Positions 37,357 through 46,636 of a DNA stretch of 64,000 nt are shown piece after piece. This DNA comes from Clostridioides difficile. Lineage in GTDB: Bacteria > Bacillota > Clostridia > Peptostreptococcales > Peptostreptococcaceae. Where the stretch lies: contig JABBZI010000015.1 in the NCBI GenBank assembly GCA_012955965.1, positions 30,893 to 94,892 of the forward strand, written 5' to 3'. A program made the translations under genes and the position numbers. The notes below the pieces were generated by a model. The model saw only the letters and a program-made list of their open reading frames with translations. It ran no database searches and was not told the DNA's origin. Every line of letters begins with the position of its first letter. Position 1 is the stretch's first letter.

Positions 37357-39246
37357 ATGAATAGAAAATTGTGCAAAGCAATAATACCTTTATTTATTTC
37401 TATTTTTTGCATGTTAATAATAAGTATAAAAGCTGACCAAGGATATCAAAAGAATAATGATAGAGCAGTTACTGTCATGAATAATGATACTGAAGATGAT
37501 GCTGAAAAAAAACAAGAAATAGATTATGAAAAAACGTGTTGGAACTTACAATCTTTGTTTAAAAGTGATGACCAATGGAAAAAAGAACTTAAAAGTTTTG
37601 ATAAAGATACAAAAGAATTAAAAAATTACATAGGTAAAGTAACAAAATCACCAACACACTTGTCTTTTGCCTTAAATATCAAGGAAAAACTTGATATAAG
37701 ATTAAATAGACTATCTGCCTATGTAAAATTAAAACAAGATACTAATAAAAATTCGTATAAATACCTAGATATGAATGATATTATAAGTAAATCTTATGGT
37801 AATTATATGGGGATTTGTTCGGATTTAGAATTAGAGATATTAAAATTATCAAACAAAGATTATAAGAAAATTATTTCAAATAAAAATATAAATAGAAAAT
37901 ATGGTGCATATTTAAGAGATATAAGAAGAAATAAAGTACATTATTTGGATGATAAGTCAGAAGATATACTAAGTAAAGTGTCTTCCATAAGTAGTCTTCC
38001 AAGTCAAGTTTATGAATTGTTTAGAAATATGGATAGAAAAACTAATTTGACACCAGCTCAATATGCTAGTGAGCTAGAATCATCAGATAGAGAAAATAGA
38101 AAAAAAGCTTATCAAGATGAACTTATAACTTACAATGATAATATAAATACAATTGCAGGTTTAATTACTGGTCAAGTTAAAAAGAATATTTTTTATTCTC
38201 AAGAGAGAGGTTATGAGTCTTCTCTAGAAATGTTTTTAGAGTCTGATAATGTAGATGAAAAAGTATACAATAATTTAATAAGAACTGTAAATGGGAACAT
38301 GGACAGTCTACACAAATATATAGATTTAAGAAAAAAAGTCTTAAAATTAGATAAGGTTCATTCATATGATATGTTTGTACCAATAGTTAAAGCTGTTGAT
38401 GATAGTATTAACTATGAAAAAGCACAGAGTATAGTATATTCAGCATTATCACCTTTAGGAAAAGAATATAATGATGTAGTCTATAAAGCTTTCAATGAAA
38501 AGTGGATAGATGTTTATTCTCATGAAAATAAAGTAAGCGGTGGGTATTGCTTATCTGTTTATGAAAATCATCCATATATACTTTTGAATTATAATAATTC
38601 ATTAGGTTCAGTTTCAACTTTATCTCATGAACTTGGTCATGCTGTATATGAATATTTAAGTTCCAAGAATCAAAATTATTTTAATTCAAATCCATCTATA
38701 TTTACTCATGAAGTTGCATCTACAACTAATGAAGCATTACTTTATGAGATGCTTATAAGAGAAGCTAAGGGTAATGATGAAAAAGCTTATTATATAACAC
38801 AATATCTAGACTTAATAAAAGATACTCTTTATACACAAACGATGTATGCTGAATTTGAAAAAACTATACATGAGTTAGTGGAAAAAGGAAAAAGTGTAAA
38901 TGCATTAGTATTAAATGATGTTTGGGGACAACTTCTTAAAAGATATTATGGACAAAGCTATGAATTAGACCAATTATCTAAGGTTGGATGGGCTAGAATC
39001 CCACATTTTTACAATAGTTTCTATGTCTATAAATATGCAACAGGTTGTAGTGCAGGAGTAAGTTTTGCCCAAGACATATTAAAAAATGGCTCAGATAACT
39101 ATATAAATTTCCTTAAAAAAGGAAGCTCAGATTATCCAATAAACTTGTTAAAATCAAGTGGAATAAACCTAACTAATACAAAGCCTATAGAAAATACAAT
39201 TAAAAAATTTGACAGCTTAGTAGCAGAACTTGAAAAGCTATTATAA
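37357..39246 (+). CDS. pepF: Exported oligoendopeptidase F-like metallopeptidase
   Basis: A 629-residue M3B-family peptidase. The zinc site STLSHELGHAVYEYL (HELGH) lies near residue 427, with the downstream glutamate helix. The N-terminus differs from cytosolic PepF: basic MNRKLCK, hydrophobic stretch about 9-27 and then a polar region, so a signal peptide or membrane anchor is likely and the enzyme would act outside the cytoplasm on oligopeptides. ATG 37357 is preferred over a TTG at 37339 that lies inside the ribosome binding region. The gene stands alone. Confidence 0.88.
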   Translation: MNRKLCKAIIPLFISIFCMLIISIKADQGYQKNNDRAVTVMNNDTEDDAEKKQEIDYEKTCWNLQSLFKSDDQWKKELKSFDKDTKELKNYIGKVTKSPTHLSFALNIKEKLDIRLNRLSAYVKLKQDTNKNSYKYLDMNDIISKSYGNYMGICSDLELEILKLSNKDYKKIISNKNINRKYGAYLRDIRRNKVHYLDDKSEDILSKVSSISSLPSQVYELFRNMDRKTNLTPAQYASELESSDRENRKKAYQDELITYNDNINTIAGLITGQVKKNIFYSQERGYESSLEMFLESDNVDEKVYNNLIRTVNGNMDSLHKYIDLRKKVLKLDKVHSYDMFVPIVKAVDDSINYEKAQSIVYSALSPLGKEYNDVVYKAFNEKWIDVYSHENKVSGGYCLSVYENHPYILLNYNNSLGSVSTLSHELGHAVYEYLSSKNQNYFNSNPSIFTHEVASTTNEALLYEMLIREAKGNDEKAYYITQYLDLIKDTLYTQTMYAEFEKTIHELVEKGKSVNALVLNDVWGQLLKRYYGQSYELDQLSKVGWARIPHFYNSFYVYKYATGCSAGVSFAQDILKNGSDNYINFLKKGSSDYPINLLKSSGINLTNTKPIENTIKKFDSLVAELEKLL

Positions 39247-39307
39247 AAGATTATTATAATCCACATGGTAAATATATCGAATTAATGATAAAATATACTA
39301 AAAGTTT

Positions 39308-39335
39308 AAAGTCCTATCAAAATAGGGCTTTTTAT
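39308..39335 (+). terminator. Terminator after pepF
   Basis: AAAGTCCTAT pairs with ATAGGGCTTT (one G-T pair) around CAAA, followed by TTTA. Confidence 0.75.
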
Positions 39336-39360
39336 TTATTAATTAGTGGGAGATGATTCT

Positions 39361-40326
39361 ATGCAAATTAAAGTTAAGAAAGCTGTAATACCAGCAGCAG
39401 GTTTAGGGACTAGGTTTTTGCCAGCTACTAAGGCACAACCAAAAGAAATGTTACCAATAGTTGATAAGCCAACTCTACAATACATAATAGAAGAAGCTGT
39501 GGCCTCAGGAATAGAGGAAATACTAATAATAACTGGTAGAAATAAAAAATCTATTGAAGACCACTTTGATAAATCCGTAGAATTGGAACTTGACTTGGAG
39601 AAAAAAGGCAAAAAGGAATTGTTAGAGATAGTCCAAAATATATCTAACATGATTAACATACATTATATAAGACAGAAAGAGCCAAAAGGATTGGGAGATG
39701 CAATTTATTGTGCCAGACACTTTATAGGTGATGAGCCTTTTGCAGTAATGTTAGGCGATGATATTGTAGATAATGATGTTCCTTGTTTAAAGCAATTAAC
39801 AGATGCATATGAAGAGTATAGAACTACAATATTAGGTGTTCAAAAAGTGAATTCAGAAGATACTAATAAATATGGTATAATAGAGGCAAAAAATATAGAA
39901 GGTAGAGTCTATAAGGTAAAAGATATGGTAGAAAAACCAGAGCCAGGAAAAGCGCCTTCAAATATTGCTATCTTAGGTAGATATATAATAACTCCTGAAA
40001 TATTTGATATTCTTAAGGATTTGCCACCAGGTAAAGGTGGAGAAGTGCAACTAACAGACGCTCTAAAAATATTGTCTAAAAAAGAAGCTATGTATGCATA
40101 CAATTTTGAAGGAAAGAGATACGATGTTGGTGATAAACTAGGATTTTTAGAAGCTACTGTTGATTTTGCTCTAAAAAAAGAAGACCTTAAGAAAGATTTT
40201 ATCCAGTATTTAAAACATGTATGTGACGAATTTGATAAAGATAAAAATGTGTTATACAATAGTACAGATGAAGAATTTGATTCATCTGAGGTCTGCAACA
40301 TTAAAGAACTTGAAATTCAAAAATAA
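39361..40326 (+). CDS. galU: UTP--glucose-1-phosphate uridylyltransferase
   Basis: Makes UDP-glucose for surface glycans and glycolipids. The nucleotidyltransferase signature IPAAGLGTRFLPATKAQPKE is at about 10-29 and the rest matches GalU in order (VMLGDDIVD, the EKPEPGKAPSNIAILGRY block). Length 321 is slightly above average because of an acidic C-terminal tail. ATG 39361 follows GGGAG at good spacing; GTG 39346 is not needed. It is followed 20 bp later by a 36-codon gene, so the two may share a transcript. Confidence 0.96.
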   Translation: MQIKVKKAVIPAAGLGTRFLPATKAQPKEMLPIVDKPTLQYIIEEAVASGIEEILIITGRNKKSIEDHFDKSVELELDLEKKGKKELLEIVQNISNMINIHYIRQKEPKGLGDAIYCARHFIGDEPFAVMLGDDIVDNDVPCLKQLTDAYEEYRTTILGVQKVNSEDTNKYGIIEAKNIEGRVYKVKDMVEKPEPGKAPSNIAILGRYIITPEIFDILKDLPPGKGGEVQLTDALKILSKKEAMYAYNFEGKRYDVGDKLGFLEATVDFALKKEDLKKDFIQYLKHVCDEFDKDKNVLYNSTDEEFDSSEVCNIKELEIQK

Positions 40327-40346
40327 TTAGTGAAAGGTGATGTACT

Positions 40347-40457
40347 GTGGCAAAATCAAGTCAGAAAAAAATTAATAGAATAATAGCTGTTGGAATTGTA
40401 GGGATTCTTGTCTTAACAAGCATAACAGCTGTTTTAAGTATGCTTGCAACCATGTAA
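40347..40457 (+). CDS. 36-residue membrane peptide, DUF4044-like
   Basis: GTG 40347 follows AAAGGTGATG and codes a peptide with a basic head (MAKSSQKKINRI) and one hydrophobic helix (about 12-34). The layout resembles the small DUF4044 proteins of Firmicutes, which have a short Lys-rich start and one helix; their role is unknown. It is 20 bp after galU and is followed by a strong terminator, so it is probably translated from the galU transcript. Confidence 0.7.
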   Translation: MAKSSQKKINRIIAVGIVGILVLTSITAVLSMLATM

Positions 40458-40492
40458 TAGGACAAATAACTACAATGGACATACATAAATAT

Positions 40493-40558
40493 AAAAACCA
40501 TATATAACTTCAATGTAGTTAAAAACTTACAACATTTTAGTTATATATGGTTTTTAGA
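40493..40558 (+). terminator. Terminator after galU and the small membrane peptide, with a competing stem
   Basis: A perfect 17-bp stem (40493-40509 with 40539-40555) ends in TTTTT. Part of its loop (TGTAGTTA, 40514-40521) can also pair with TAACTACA at 40467-40474, which would trap the left arm of the terminator inside a larger loop. No obvious ligand site is recognised. Confidence 0.8.
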
Positions 40559-40715
40559 ATTTATAAATGTAAAAAAAAATTTTTATAATAGTTGCATATT
40601 TTAAAGGAAAATATTATTATAAGATATAAATATAGTGATAAATTTATAAAAATATGCTAAGATTGGACTTGAAATACAATAATATAATAGATGATAGTGT
40701 TTTAAATTTTATTTA

Positions 40716-40745
40716 TTGACCATAATGTATAAATAGTGATATTAT
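40716..40745 (+). promoter_or_regulatory. Promoter of rho
   Basis: TTGACC (40716-40721) and TATTAT (40740-40745) with an 18-bp spacer lie about 95 bp before the rho start. The rest of the 380-bp region from the small peptide to rho is AT-rich and non-coding. The short leader is pyrimidine-rich (CTTTTCTTTTTC), which would suit Rho loading and autoregulation, but this is inference. Confidence 0.55.
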
Positions 40746-40841
40746 TAGACTTAACTGTTTAAATAAAACTTTTCTTTTTCATGCCTTCAATTTCCAAAAT
40801 AAGTATGTATATAAATGAATATATAGATGAGGAGGATTTTT

Positions 40842-42431
40842 TTGATTTTAGATGATAAAGTATTAGAAGGATTAGGAAGTAAAACCTTAGTTGAGCTACG
40901 AGAGATAGCTAAAGAATTAAAAATAAAATCAATTACTACATATAAGAAAAATGAGTTAATTGAGATTATAAATTCTAAAAGTAAAAATGAAGAAAAAGTA
41001 AGCGAAGAGATTAAAGAAAAAAATGAAGAGATTAAAGAAGACATAAAAAATAGAAAAGAAAATATAGAGCGTGAGAGTATAGAAAAAGAAGTTGAACATA
41101 AGAGCCCTACCAAATCATACAACAAGAAAGAAATAGATACTCAAAATATTTCCCAAAACCAAGAAAACAGAAACCAAAGAAATGATTATAATAAGACAAC
41201 GAATGTAAATGATTGTAATAAGGCATCAAATATATCTAATAGAATGGTCAGAAATAATAATAAAAACTATTATATGCCTAAACAAGTCGATGAATCTAAG
41301 ATAGTCGATGAATTTAACACATCAAAGGAAGATGAGGTAGTAGGTGTACTTGAAATTTTGCCAGATGGATTTGGTTTTTTAAGAGGTTCAAATTATTTAT
41401 CTACTGAAGGAGATGTTTACGTTTCACCATCTCAAATAAGAAGATTTAATATGAAAACAGGCGATAAAATTAAAGGGATAACTAGACATCCAAAAAGCGG
41501 AGAGAAGTTTAGAGCACTTTTATATGTTCAAAAAATAAATGATGAAAACCCTGATACAGCTATACAAAGAAATGCATTTGAAACATTAACACCAATATTC
41601 CCAGAAGAGCGACTTACACTGGAAACTAATAGAAATGAAATAGCTACAAGAATTATAGATTTAATTTCTCCTATAGGAAAAGGGCAAAGGGGATTAATAG
41701 TAGCACCTCCAAAAGCTGGGAAAACAGTTCTTTTAAAAAGTGTTGCAAATAGCATAGCTAAAAATCATCCAAATGTTGAACTTATAGTACTTCTTATAGA
41801 TGAAAGACCAGAAGAAGTTACTGACATGAAAGAATCAATTGAAGGAGATGTTATATACTCTACTTTTGACCAAGTATCAAGTCATCATGTAAAAGTTGCA
41901 GAGATGGTGTTAAATAGAGCTCAAAGATTAGTTGAACATGGAAAAGATGTAGTAATCTTGCTAGATAGTATAACTAGGTTAGCAAGAGCATATAACCTTA
42001 CAATATCTCCTACAGGTAGAACTTTGTCTGGTGGTATTGACCCTGGTGCACTCCATGGACCTAAAAAATTCTTTGGAGCAGCTAGAAACATTAGACAAGG
42101 TGGTTCTTTGACAATACTAGGAACAGCATTAGTCGAAACTGGTTCTAGGATGGATGATGTAATATTTGAGGAATTTAAAGGTACAGGAAATATGGAATTA
42201 CACCTAGATAGAAAATTAGCTGAAAAAAGAATATTCCCTGCAATAGATATTTACAAATCTGGGACAAGAAGAGATGACTTATTGCTTGATGATGAAGAAA
42301 AGACAGCTCTTTGGAGATTAAGAAGAGAAATGAGTAATAATTCAGTAATGGAAATTACAGATAAAGTTATTGAGCTTATCAAAAGAACTAAAGACAATAA
42401 AGAGTTTGTAAAATCAATAAAGAATTTGTAA
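40842..42431 (+). CDS. rho: Transcription termination factor Rho with an Asn/Gln-rich insert
   Basis: Hexameric RNA helicase that ends transcription. Residues 1-45 are the Rho_N domain, then a Lys/Glu-rich stretch (46-90), then an Asn/Gln-rich stretch at 101-143 (19 of 43 residues are N or Q), then the cold-shock RNA-binding domain ([14 protein letters not shown]) and the ATPase with Walker [11 protein letters not shown] 40842 is chosen because GAGGAGG lies 7 bases upstream; an ATG at 40827 overlaps it. Length 529 exceeds the usual ~420 because of the inserts. Confidence 0.95.
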   Translation: MILDDKVLEGLGSKTLVELREIAKELKIKSITTYKKNELIEIINSKSKNEEKVSEEIKEKNEEIKEDIKNRKENIERESIEKEVEHKSPTKSYNKKEIDTQNISQNQENRNQRNDYNKTTNVNDCNKASNISNRMVRNNNKNYYMPKQVDESKIVDEFNTSKEDEVVGVLEILPDGFGFLRGSNYLSTEGDVYVSPSQIRRFNMKTGDKIKGITRHPKSGEKFRALLYVQKINDENPDTAIQRNAFETLTPIFPEERLTLETNRNEIATRIIDLISPIGKGQRGLIVAPPKAGKTVLLKSVANSIAKNHPNVELIVLLIDERPEEVTDMKESIEGDVIYSTFDQVSSHHVKVAEMVLNRAQRLVEHGKDVVILLDSITRLARAYNLTISPTGRTLSGGIDPGALHGPKKFFGAARNIRQGGSLTILGTALVETGSRMDDVIFEEFKGTGNMELHLDRKLAEKRIFPAIDIYKSGTRRDDLLLDDEEKTALWRLRREMSNNSVMEITDKVIELIKRTKDNKEFVKSIKNL

Positions 42432-42583
42432 AGTTAGTAATATAAATGTAAATATAGATTATATAAAGTAATGGAAAAATCACTTGAATGGCATAATAAG
42501 TTGTGCTATAATAATGTAGTTGATAATGTAAAAAGAAAGTTAATATAATTAATTTTTTTAAATAAAGAGAAGAGGTGACTATA

Positions 42584-42784
42584 ATGCAAAAGGAAATACA
42601 ACCAAAATACAATCCAGTTGAAGTGCGTTGTGCTTGTGGGAACACATTTGCTGCTGGTTCAACTAAGGACGAAATAAAAGTTGAAATATGTTCAGAGTGC
42701 CATCCATTCTATACAGGAAAACAAAAGAACATAGAAAAAGGTGGAAGAATCGACAAATTCAAAAAAAGATTCAAAATGGATTAA
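42584..42784 (+). CDS. rpmE: 50S ribosomal protein L31
   Basis: A 66-residue ribosomal protein of the C+ type: CACGN near 16-20 and [12 protein letters not shown] near 37-48 are the zinc-binding cysteines, and the family ends in the basic stretch IDKFKKRF. Because the cysteines are kept, it binds zinc and can act as a zinc reserve; the cysteine-free paralogue is not in this window. ATG 42584 follows AGAGGTGA. A strong terminator follows. The rho-rpmE order is common in Firmicutes. Confidence 0.96.
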   Translation: MQKEIQPKYNPVEVRCACGNTFAAGSTKDEIKVEICSECHPFYTGKQKNIEKGGRIDKFKKRFKMD

Positions 42785-42797
42785 TTTTTATAAAAAT

Positions 42798-42828
42798 GGA
42801 GTTGGAGGAAGCCAACTCCTATTTTATT
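42798..42828 (+). terminator. Terminator after rpmE
   Basis: GGAGTTGG pairs perfectly with CCAACTCC, 6-base loop, followed by TATTTTATT. Confidence 0.82.
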
Positions 42829-42928
42829 ACAAAAAAACATTCATATTCTACTTTAAATTGTCTTTTTGTATTATAATAATAAATATGTAAAATTGAGTAT
42901 TCTAAATACAATAAAATGAGGTGAGTGG

Positions 42929-43822
42929 ATGGCAAAACAAGCTGTAGGTGGGCAAGCTGTTATTGAAGGTGTAATGATGCAGTCAAAAGACAAAAGAGCA
43001 GTAGCTGTTAGAAAAAGTGACGGAGAAATAGCACTAAAAGAAGATAGAATAAAAAGTTGGGTAAGAGATAAGAATATAGATAAGATACCTTTTGTTAGAG
43101 GTTCTTTTGTTATGATAGATACAATGATTCAAGGTATAAAAAGTTTGAATTTTTCTTCAGAGTTTTTTATGGAAGAAGCCGAAGAAGATAAATTTGATTT
43201 ATTTATAAAGAAAATCTTTAAAGATAAAGCGAATGATATCATTATAATATTTTCATTGGTCATAGCAATGCTACTTTCTGCTGGATTATTTATTTTCATA
43301 CCTACATTAGTAGGAGGAGCTTTTTCTAAAGTAATGCCTAATGACTTTATGCTCAATTTAATAGAAGGTATTATAAGAATAGTTATATTATTTGCATATA
43401 TAGTACTAATCTCACGAAGCAAGGATATAGAAAGAGTATTTCAATATCATGGTGCAGAACATAAATCTATATATTGTTATGAAAATGATTTAGAACTTAC
43501 AGTAGAAAACGCTAGAAAATTTAAAAGGTTACATCCTAGATGTGGTACAAATTTTTTATTTATAGTTATGGCTGTATCAATAATATTATTTGCATTTTTT
43601 GGTTGGCCAAATCCAATTCTTAGAATATTTATGAGAATCATATGTGTGCCAATAGTAGCAGGTTTATCTTATGAGGTAATCAGGATTCTTGGAAAATATG
43701 ATAATAGATTCACTAAAATTATTGCATACCCAGGGATGATGTTGCAATATTTTACAACAAAAGAGCCTGATGATGAGCAGCTAGAGGTAGCCTTAGAAGC
43801 ATTAAAGGCAGTAGTAGATTAA
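42929..43822 (+). CDS. DUF1385 (YqhQ-like) membrane protein
   Basis: A 297-residue membrane protein of the DUF1385 family, starting MAKQAVGGQAVIEGVMMQSK, the family hallmark. Hydrophobic helices lie around 105-130, 150-165 and 205-250, and FQYHGAEHKSIYCYE carries the conserved His/Cys pair, with HPRCGTNF further on. The biochemical role is not established. It commonly sits before prmC-prfA in clostridia, as here, which suggests a link to translation, but only by context. Confidence 0.9.
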   Translation: MAKQAVGGQAVIEGVMMQSKDKRAVAVRKSDGEIALKEDRIKSWVRDKNIDKIPFVRGSFVMIDTMIQGIKSLNFSSEFFMEEAEEDKFDLFIKKIFKDKANDIIIIFSLVIAMLLSAGLFIFIPTLVGGAFSKVMPNDFMLNLIEGIIRIVILFAYIVLISRSKDIERVFQYHGAEHKSIYCYENDLELTVENARKFKRLHPRCGTNFLFIVMAVSIILFAFFGWPNPILRIFMRIICVPIVAGLSYEVIRILGKYDNRFTKIIAYPGMMLQYFTTKEPDDEQLEVALEALKAVVD

Positions 43823-43839
43823 AGAAAAGGATATTTATT

Positions 43840-44691
43840 ATGACGATAAGAGATATAATTATTAAATATTCAGATACATTTAAAGATATAAGCGATACTC
43901 CAAGATTAGATACAGAGTTATTATTGCAAAAAGCTTTAGGTGATGTTGACAGGCTATATATTCACTTAAATCTAAATAAAGAGTTAGCTGAAGAACAAGA
44001 AACAAAATTTATAGGTTTTGCGCAAGAAAGATTAAATGGAAGACCAATAGCCTATATAGTTGAAAATAGAGAATTTATGGGATTAGATTTCTTTGTTAAG
44101 GAAGGTGTATTAATTCCAAGACCAGATACAGAAACTTTAGTAGAAGAAATAATTGAAATATGTAAAGAAAAAAAAGATGTAAGTATACTAGACATAGGTA
44201 CTGGTTCTGGTGCTATTACAGTTAGTTTAGCAAAGTACATTGAAAATTCTAAAGTCATGTCTTTTGATGTATCAGAAATAGCTTTAGAAATAGCTAAAAA
44301 AAATTCTATTATAAATGGAGTTGATGAAAAGACAGAGTTCATTAATTCCGACTTATTTACAACAATAAGTGATAGCAATATAAAATTTGACATCATAGTT
44401 TCAAATCCACCATATATTAAAAAACAAGATATAGAAACTTTGCATACACAAGTAAAAGATTATGAGCCATATAATGCTCTTGAAGGTGGAGAAGATGGAT
44501 TAGATTTTTATAGAAAAATAACAGAGCAAGGTAAGAAATATCTAAGTAGATGTGGAATATTAGCATATGAAGTTGGTCATAATCAAGCTGAGGATGTTAT
44601 TAATATCATGAAAAGTAATGGATATAAAAAAATATATACAAAGAAGGATATTCAAGGCATTGATAGAGTTGTTATAGGTTACAATATATGA
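43840..44691 (+). CDS. prmC: Release factor glutamine methyltransferase PrmC
   Basis: Methylates the Gln of the GGQ motif in peptide-chain release factors, using S-adenosylmethionine. The 283-residue protein has an N-terminal helical domain, the SAM loop DIGTGSGAITVSLA near 119-132, and the NPPY catalytic motif (VSNPPYIK near 189). AAGGAT precedes ATG 43840. Its substrate RF1 is encoded by the next gene, which is the usual pairing. Confidence 0.96.
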   Translation: MTIRDIIIKYSDTFKDISDTPRLDTELLLQKALGDVDRLYIHLNLNKELAEEQETKFIGFAQERLNGRPIAYIVENREFMGLDFFVKEGVLIPRPDTETLVEEIIEICKEKKDVSILDIGTGSGAITVSLAKYIENSKVMSFDVSEIALEIAKKNSIINGVDEKTEFINSDLFTTISDSNIKFDIIVSNPPYIKKQDIETLHTQVKDYEPYNALEGGEDGLDFYRKITEQGKKYLSRCGILAYEVGHNQAEDVINIMKSNGYKKIYTKKDIQGIDRVVIGYNI

Positions 44692-44734
44692 TATAATCAA
44701 CAATTGATATGTTACATTTAATCGAGGTGAAAGT

Positions 44735-45799
44735 ATGTTAAAAAAATTAGAGGTATTGGAAGATACATATAAAGACTTAAGTGAAAAAATAGGTGACCCT
44801 GATATAATAAATGATCAAAAAGTTTGGCAAAAGTATATAAAAGAACATGCTGACTTAGAGCCTATAGTTATGAAATACAGAGAGTATAAAAATGTTTTAG
44901 ATAGTATAAAAGAATCAAAAGATATTTTACAAGAAGAGTCAGATGAAGAATTAAGGGAATTAGCTAAAATGGAGTTAGCTGAGATGGAAGAAAAAGTAGA
45001 ACCTCTAGAGGACGAAATAAAAATATTATTATTACCTAAAGACCCTAATGATGACAAGAACGTTATAGTTGAAATTAGAGGTGGAGCTGGAGGAGATGAA
45101 GCAGCTCTATTTGCAGGCGATTTATTTAGAATGTATTCAAGATATGCTGAGAGAAGAAGATGGAAAATAGAATTATTAAGTGCAAGTGATACTGGAGTCG
45201 GTGGATATAAAGAAGTATCTTTTATGATAAAAGGTAAAGGAGCATACTCAAGATTAAAGTATGAGTCTGGAGTTCATAGAGTTCAAAGAATACCATCAAC
45301 TGAATCTGGTGGAAGAATACACACATCAACTTCTACTGTTGCAGTATTACCAGAAGTTGAAGATGTAGAAGTTGAAATAAATCCAAATGATTTAAGAATA
45401 GATGTTTTCCGTTCTTCAGGTAATGGAGGGCAAAGTGTAAACACTACTGACTCTGCAGTTAGGGTAACACATATACCTACAGGTGAAGTAGTATCTTGTC
45501 AGGATGGAAAATCACAATTAAAAAATAAAGAGCAAGCTTTAAAAATATTAAAAGCTAGACTTTACGATAAAGCATTAGCAGAGCAACACAAAGATATAGC
45601 AGCAGAAAGAAAGAGCCAGGTTGGAACAGGAGACAGATCAGAAAGAATAAGAACATATAATTTCCCTCAAGGTAGAATAAGTGACCATAGAATAAATTTA
45701 ACTTTATATAAGCTAGATGCGTTCTTAGATGGAGATATAGATGAAATGATAGATGCTTTAATTACTGTTGACCAAACAGAGAAAATGACTGCAATATAA
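44735..45799 (+). CDS. prfA: Peptide chain release factor 1
   Basis: Recognises UAA and UAG stops and triggers peptide release. The GGQ motif is in [18 protein letters not shown] near residues 228-245; the stop-reading PxT-type loop lies near 185-190 ([10 protein letters not shown]). Length 354 is typical. It follows prmC, which methylates Gln of GGQ. The name prfA here is the release factor, not the Listeria regulator. A terminator follows. Confidence 0.97.
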   Translation: MLKKLEVLEDTYKDLSEKIGDPDIINDQKVWQKYIKEHADLEPIVMKYREYKNVLDSIKESKDILQEESDEELRELAKMELAEMEEKVEPLEDEIKILLLPKDPNDDKNVIVEIRGGAGGDEAALFAGDLFRMYSRYAERRRWKIELLSASDTGVGGYKEVSFMIKGKGAYSRLKYESGVHRVQRIPSTESGGRIHTSTSTVAVLPEVEDVEVEINPNDLRIDVFRSSGNGGQSVNTTDSAVRVTHIPTGEVVSCQDGKSQLKNKEQALKILKARLYDKALAEQHKDIAAERKSQVGTGDRSERIRTYNFPQGRISDHRINLTLYKLDAFLDGDIDEMIDALITVDQTEKMTAI

Positions 45800-45813
45800 G
45801 TAATGCTTTAAAG

Positions 45814-45862
45814 GGGCTGTTTCTTTCTAGAAATTATTTTCTATTTTGAAACAGCTATTTTG
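45814..45862 (+). terminator. Terminator after prfA
   Basis: GCTGTTTC (45816-45823) pairs with GAAACAGC (45848-45855), AT-rich loop of 24 bases, followed by TATTTTGC. Confidence 0.7.
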
Positions 45863-45927
45863 CATTTTAGGTCATGTTATCATATTCTACTGTATATAAT
45901 TGTTATATACAAGTATAGGAGGGTTAT

Positions 45928-46608
45928 ATGATACTAAAAGTAACAATGATTGGGCTTTTGGCAGGTGTTATAGGGACAGGATTAGGAGGAGTAATATCAG
46001 CTATTTTTAAAAGAGAAGTTGATAAATATTTAAATTTCTTTATGGGATTATCTGGCGGAATAATGTTAGCTGTAGTGGTATTTGATTTGATGAAAGAATC
46101 AATGGACAAAATGGGAATAATCAATACAGTTATATTTACATTTGTTGGGGCTCTCATAACTATGTACATAAAAACAAAACTAGATGTATCTGGAAGTATG
46201 GCATCTGGATATCTTATATTCATAAGTATATTACTACATAATTTACCAGAGGGATTAGCTATAGGTTCTTCTTTCATGTCAACGGAAAGCTTAGGCATAA
46301 CTCTTGCTATAGTTATAGGTCTACACAATATACCAGAAGGATTAGCTATGGCATTGGGTTTAGTTTGCAATAAAATGAAATTAGGTAAGGTCATTTTATT
46401 TACTTTGATAGCTGGTCTACCTATGGGTCTAGGAAGTTTTTTAGGTGTTTATTTTGGAGGGGCATTTACGTCTCTTATAGGTGTATTTCTTGCTACAGCA
46501 GGTGGTACAATGATGTATGTTGTATTGGAAGAAATTTTTCCGCATTCAAAAAGTGTGTATTGTATAATTGGTTTTTTGGTAGGTACAATAATTGTAAACT
46601 ATATATAA
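45928..46608 (+). CDS. ZIP-family metal transporter
   Basis: A 226-residue polytopic membrane protein. The ZIP-family metal site is clear: HNLPEGLAIG near 105-114 and HNIPEGLAMA near 133-142, i.e. the two transmembrane His-Asn-x-Pro-Glu-Gly elements. By family these import Zn2+, Mn2+ or Fe2+; which is not decided by the sequence. AGGAGGG lies before ATG 45928. The next gene starts a few bases on, so it may be cotranscribed with ywlC, though functions differ. Confidence 0.92.
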   Translation: MILKVTMIGLLAGVIGTGLGGVISAIFKREVDKYLNFFMGLSGGIMLAVVVFDLMKESMDKMGIINTVIFTFVGALITMYIKTKLDVSGSMASGYLIFISILLHNLPEGLAIGSSFMSTESLGITLAIVIGLHNIPEGLAMALGLVCNKMKLGKVILFTLIAGLPMGLGSFLGVYFGGAFTSLIGVFLATAGGTMMYVVLEEIFPHSKSVYCIIGFLVGTIIVNYI

Positions 46609-46636
46609 AATTAAAATGAAAGCAGGCATACAAAAG

